64,000 nt of DNA, taken from UBA11740 sp035635855. Lineage in GTDB: Bacteria; Acidobacteriota; Blastocatellia; Pyrinomonadales; Pyrinomonadaceae. Location of the stretch: contig DASQAF010000009.1 in assembly GCA_035635855.1 (NCBI GenBank), forward strand, positions 806,001 to 870,000, read 5' to 3'. The notes under the pieces were generated by a model. It was not told the origin of the DNA. It saw nothing but the letters and a program-made list of their open reading frames with translations, and ran no database searches. A program made the position numbers and the translations under genes. Of the stretch, positions 62,013-64,000 are shown in pieces; positions within the stretch are counted from its first letter, which is position 1; each line of letters begins with the position of its first letter.

Positions 62013-62636
62013 TTAAGTGTGCTTAATGATGACACTCTCAATGATGTTGGCGACGTTTTCGCAACGATCGACGGCCGCTTCCAGTTTCTCGTAAATCTCT
62101 TTCCACTTCAGCACTGTGAGGGGATCGGGTTCTTCGTGAAAGAGCTGGGCAATCGCAGCGTGATAGATATCGTCACCCTCGTTCTCAAGACGGTGAATCT
62201 CCACAAGTCGCTGCGTAACATTCTTCGGCTTCTTCAGGACGGCTACGATTTCGCGCAGTTGCTCCGCCATCCGTTCAATCACAACCGCGAATTCGCGCGC
62301 GTATTCCTTAATCTCCTGAACGTCAAAATCGATTATGGCCCTGGCCGCATCGTCGATGAGATCCACGATGTCGTCCAGCGCAGTGGACATCGTGTAAATG
62401 TCCTCGCGGTCAAAAGGCGTGATGAAAGACTTGTTTAGCTTGGTCGAAATATTGTGAGTAAGCTCGTCGCAGGCGTGTTCAAGACCCTTGATGCGTCGCG
62501 AGTACTCTTGATAGTTGTGGTGCTTGTCTGCGAGCATTTCCTTCAGCTCGCGAGCGGCGTCGCAAATGTAAAGCGTCATTTGCAGGAAGAGATCAAAATA
62601 CTGTTCCTCTTTCGGCAGGAAATTAAGCAGACCCAT
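62013..62636 (-). CDS. DUF47/PhoU-like PiT accessory protein
   Basis: The 207-residue protein starts MGLLNFLPKEEQYFDLF and is helical throughout, with the family features LEHACDELTHNI, FITPFDREDIYTMSTALDD and IHRLENEGDD. These proteins regulate or assist PiT transporters and resemble PhoU. It is upstream of pit on the same strand with a 139-bp gap. The divergent promoter region with the Pho-like array lies just upstream. Confidence 0.92.
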   Translation of the reverse strand: MGLLNFLPKEEQYFDLFLQMTLYICDAARELKEMLADKHHNYQEYSRRIKGLEHACDELTHNISTKLNKSFITPFDREDIYTMSTALDDIVDLIDDAARAIIDFDVQEIKEYAREFAVVIERMAEQLREIVAVLKKPKNVTQRLVEIHRLENEGDDIYHAAIAQLFHEEPDPLTVLKWKEIYEKLEAAVDRCENVANIIESVIIKHT

Positions 62637-62721
62637 TCAGAGTTTCAACTCCATTTTGAGATTGCAGATTCGAAGAATCCGCAATATAGCCCACGGGGTC
62701 GTAAAATGTCCACGCCATTCC

Positions 62722-62762
62722 GTTAACATAAAGTTAAGGCCCCTGTAAGACCGATTTAACTT
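62722..62762. promoter_or_regulatory. Candidate Pho-box array (four TTAA-type units, 11-bp period)
   Basis: Four 8-mers with 3-bp spacers begin at 62722, 62733, 62744 and 62755: GTTAACAT, GTTAAGGC, TGTAAGAC and TTTAACTT. The TTAA cores are spaced exactly 11 bp, the period and rough consensus of PhoB-type sites in several phyla. The array lies between DUF47-pit and a porin gene that diverge from it, so one regulator could control both. Confidence 0.55.
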
Positions 62763-62895
62763 TCGTCCTCTAGGCTGGTTCTTCCGCTTGCCTTGAACTG
62801 TGAACTTGTTGATTTCGGTAAAAGCATCGACGCGCACGTCTGCAATGTCGAACTGACGAATCTGTCGATTCGGACCCAGTCTCAGGAGGACGAAC

Positions 62896-64000
62896 ATGTC
62901 TCAAACACCAGTTGGCCGATCAGGCCGCTCAGTGCATCCTCTGCTTTCGTCCGTAATCCTATTAATCTCCCCGGGGATCGTCTTCACTCAGTCGTTGACG
63001 GCGAAACAGCCAGACGTCACTGAGCGCTCATCTTCAGCAGCTGTCTCAAAAGATTCCGGCGTCACTGTAGATGACCGCCTGAAAGCTCTGGAAGACCAGT
63101 TGCGACAGCAGAGCAGCGCGCTCAAGGAAATGCGCACCATCATCGCTGACCAGCAGCGCCTCATCGAATCGTTGTCGGCCAGGGCGCCAGGCAGCGAACG
63201 CGGCGAGCAGAAAGATGCTGCCACAGTAGCTACCATAGCCGGGCCTTCGTCGTCCCCAGCGCCCACTACGACGCAGACACCCACGGTAGAAGACCGCGTA
63301 AAGAAGCTCGAAGGCCAGGTTCTAAAGATCGGTCCGTTCCGCTTCGGCGGAGATTTTCGTTTGCGCTTTGACGGCATCTTCCGCAAAGCTAACCCGGCGC
63401 CGCCCGTGGGTTTTGCGCCGCTTACCCATCAGCAAAACGCGCGCGTGCGTTATCGACTGCGGCTGAACCTGGATACGGATATTGATTCGAAGCTCAGCTT
63501 TCACGGCCAACTGGCAACCGGGCCCGCCAACAATCCGCTAACCATGGATCAGGATTTTGGCGAGACTACGACCAGGCATCCTTTCTTTATCAGCGAAGCC
63601 TGGGTCGACTTTCATCCGAACAAAGCCGTGCAACTTCAGGGCGGGCGTGTGCAGGAAGTCTTTGCCGACAACTCGCGCTTTTTGTTTGACGACGACGTGC
63701 GATTCAACGGCTTCAATGAAAAGTACACCCTCTCATTGAGGAACAACGGGTTGAGAGTATCCAGTCTGGAACTGCGCGCCGGGCAATATATCTTCAGTAA
63801 TCCGAACGTGGCAATCGTTACCGCCGGCAGTCCTCTGGCTCAGGCCGGCGCGATCATCAATTCGACGGGTCGAAGTTCAAATCTTTTTCATCAGGGATTA
63901 CTGCTAAATCAGAAGTTCAACGACCGCTGGAGCAGCCAGTGGGGCGGCGACGTTCAGCTCTATCGCAATCCGAATCAAATCCAACTGGCTTCGACGGCAA
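62896..64000 (+). CDS. Porin-like outer-membrane protein, 3' end beyond window
   Basis: ATG 62896, with AGGAGG 6 bases upstream, opens a frame that is still open at 64000 (368 codons seen). A signal peptide (LLSSVILLISPGIVFTQS) is followed by a coiled coil (VDDRLKALEDQLRQQ, about 57-95), a Pro/Thr linker and another short coiled coil (VEDRVKKLEGQV). Beta-barrel-like alternation then begins (FRFGGDFRLRFDGIF, ARVRYRLRLNLDTDID, VDFHPNKAVQLQGGR). This is the plan of putative porins with a periplasmic coiled coil. Its place opposite PiT genes suggests phosphate uptake, but the specificity is inferred. Confidence 0.82.
   Translation, partial: MSQTPVGRSGRSVHPLLSSVILLISPGIVFTQSLTAKQPDVTERSSSAAVSKDSGVTVDDRLKALEDQLRQQSSALKEMRTIIADQQRLIESLSARAPGSERGEQKDAATVATIAGPSSSPAPTTTQTPTVEDRVKKLEGQVLKIGPFRFGGDFRLRFDGIFRKANPAPPVGFAPLTHQQNARVRYRLRLNLDTDIDSKLSFHGQLATGPANNPLTMDQDFGETTTRHPFFISEAWVDFHPNKAVQLQGGRVQEVFADNSRFLFDDDVRFNGFNEKYTLSLRNNGLRVSSLELRAGQYIFSNPNVAIVTAGSPLAQAGAIINSTGRSSNLFHQGLLLNQKFNDRWSSQWGGDVQLYRNPNQIQLASTA

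Overview
The window looks like a chromosomal segment of a Gram-negative soil-type bacterium, most likely an acidobacterium. Three features suggest this: a secreted VWA protein of the acidobacterial type, a serine/threonine kinase fused to TPR repeats, and short double-hairpin repeats scattered in and between genes. The phylum is an inference; no rRNA or tRNA gene is visible.

Positions 263-47928 form one very large surface-polysaccharide locus. It begins with an SGNH-type membrane protein. A minus-strand block follows: a GT2 transferase and a Wzm/Wzt-like ABC exporter. Then comes a long plus-strand run: a 2277-residue protein that strings three GT-B modules, one GT2 module and two methyltransferase modules together; single methyltransferases and glycosyltransferases; a cobalamin-type radical SAM enzyme; membrane GT-C-like proteins; and nucleotide-sugar enzymes. 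The last group includes a WecB-like 2-epimerase, a Gfo/Idh dehydrogenase with a DegT aminotransferase, a fucose-synthase-like SDR, a GDP-mannose 3,5-epimerase-like SDR, a dTDP-L-rhamnose 4-epimerase-like SDR, RmlA and another SDR epimerase. A SxtJ / DUF5989 / carbamoyltransferase cassette, an acetyltransferase and an asparagine synthase add decorations. The end of the locus holds the initiating polyprenyl-phosphate sugar-1-phosphate transferase (fused to a truncated CapD-like half), a TPR/jelly-roll protein and an O-antigen ligase-type membrane protein. A minus-strand VWA protein interrupts it at 41362-42972.

Positions 48094-56562 hold general genes: an acyl-CoA synthetase, the kinase-TPR protein, a 32-residue lysine-rich (KKT)n peptide, an S41 peptidase, and two tiny minus-strand proteins, one with a zinc ribbon. 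An intergenic region with an isolated intrinsic terminator (56812-56851) may end a small RNA.

Positions 56899-60623 carry an NTF2-like protein, an aldo/keto reductase and a minus-strand arsenic-type operon: aquaporin, ArsC, a small Cys-containing protein and a membrane-anchored thioredoxin-like protein. The last gene is interrupted by one in-frame TGA exactly where the first Cys of a CxxC motif should be. A hairpin with G residues in its loop follows immediately. I read it as a selenoprotein (UxxC) rather than a pseudogene.

Positions 60827-64000 are a phosphate module: PiT transporter and DUF47 regulator on the minus strand, and a divergent porin cut by the window end. Between them lie four TTAA-centred 8-mers at an exact 11-bp period, a good candidate Pho-box array.
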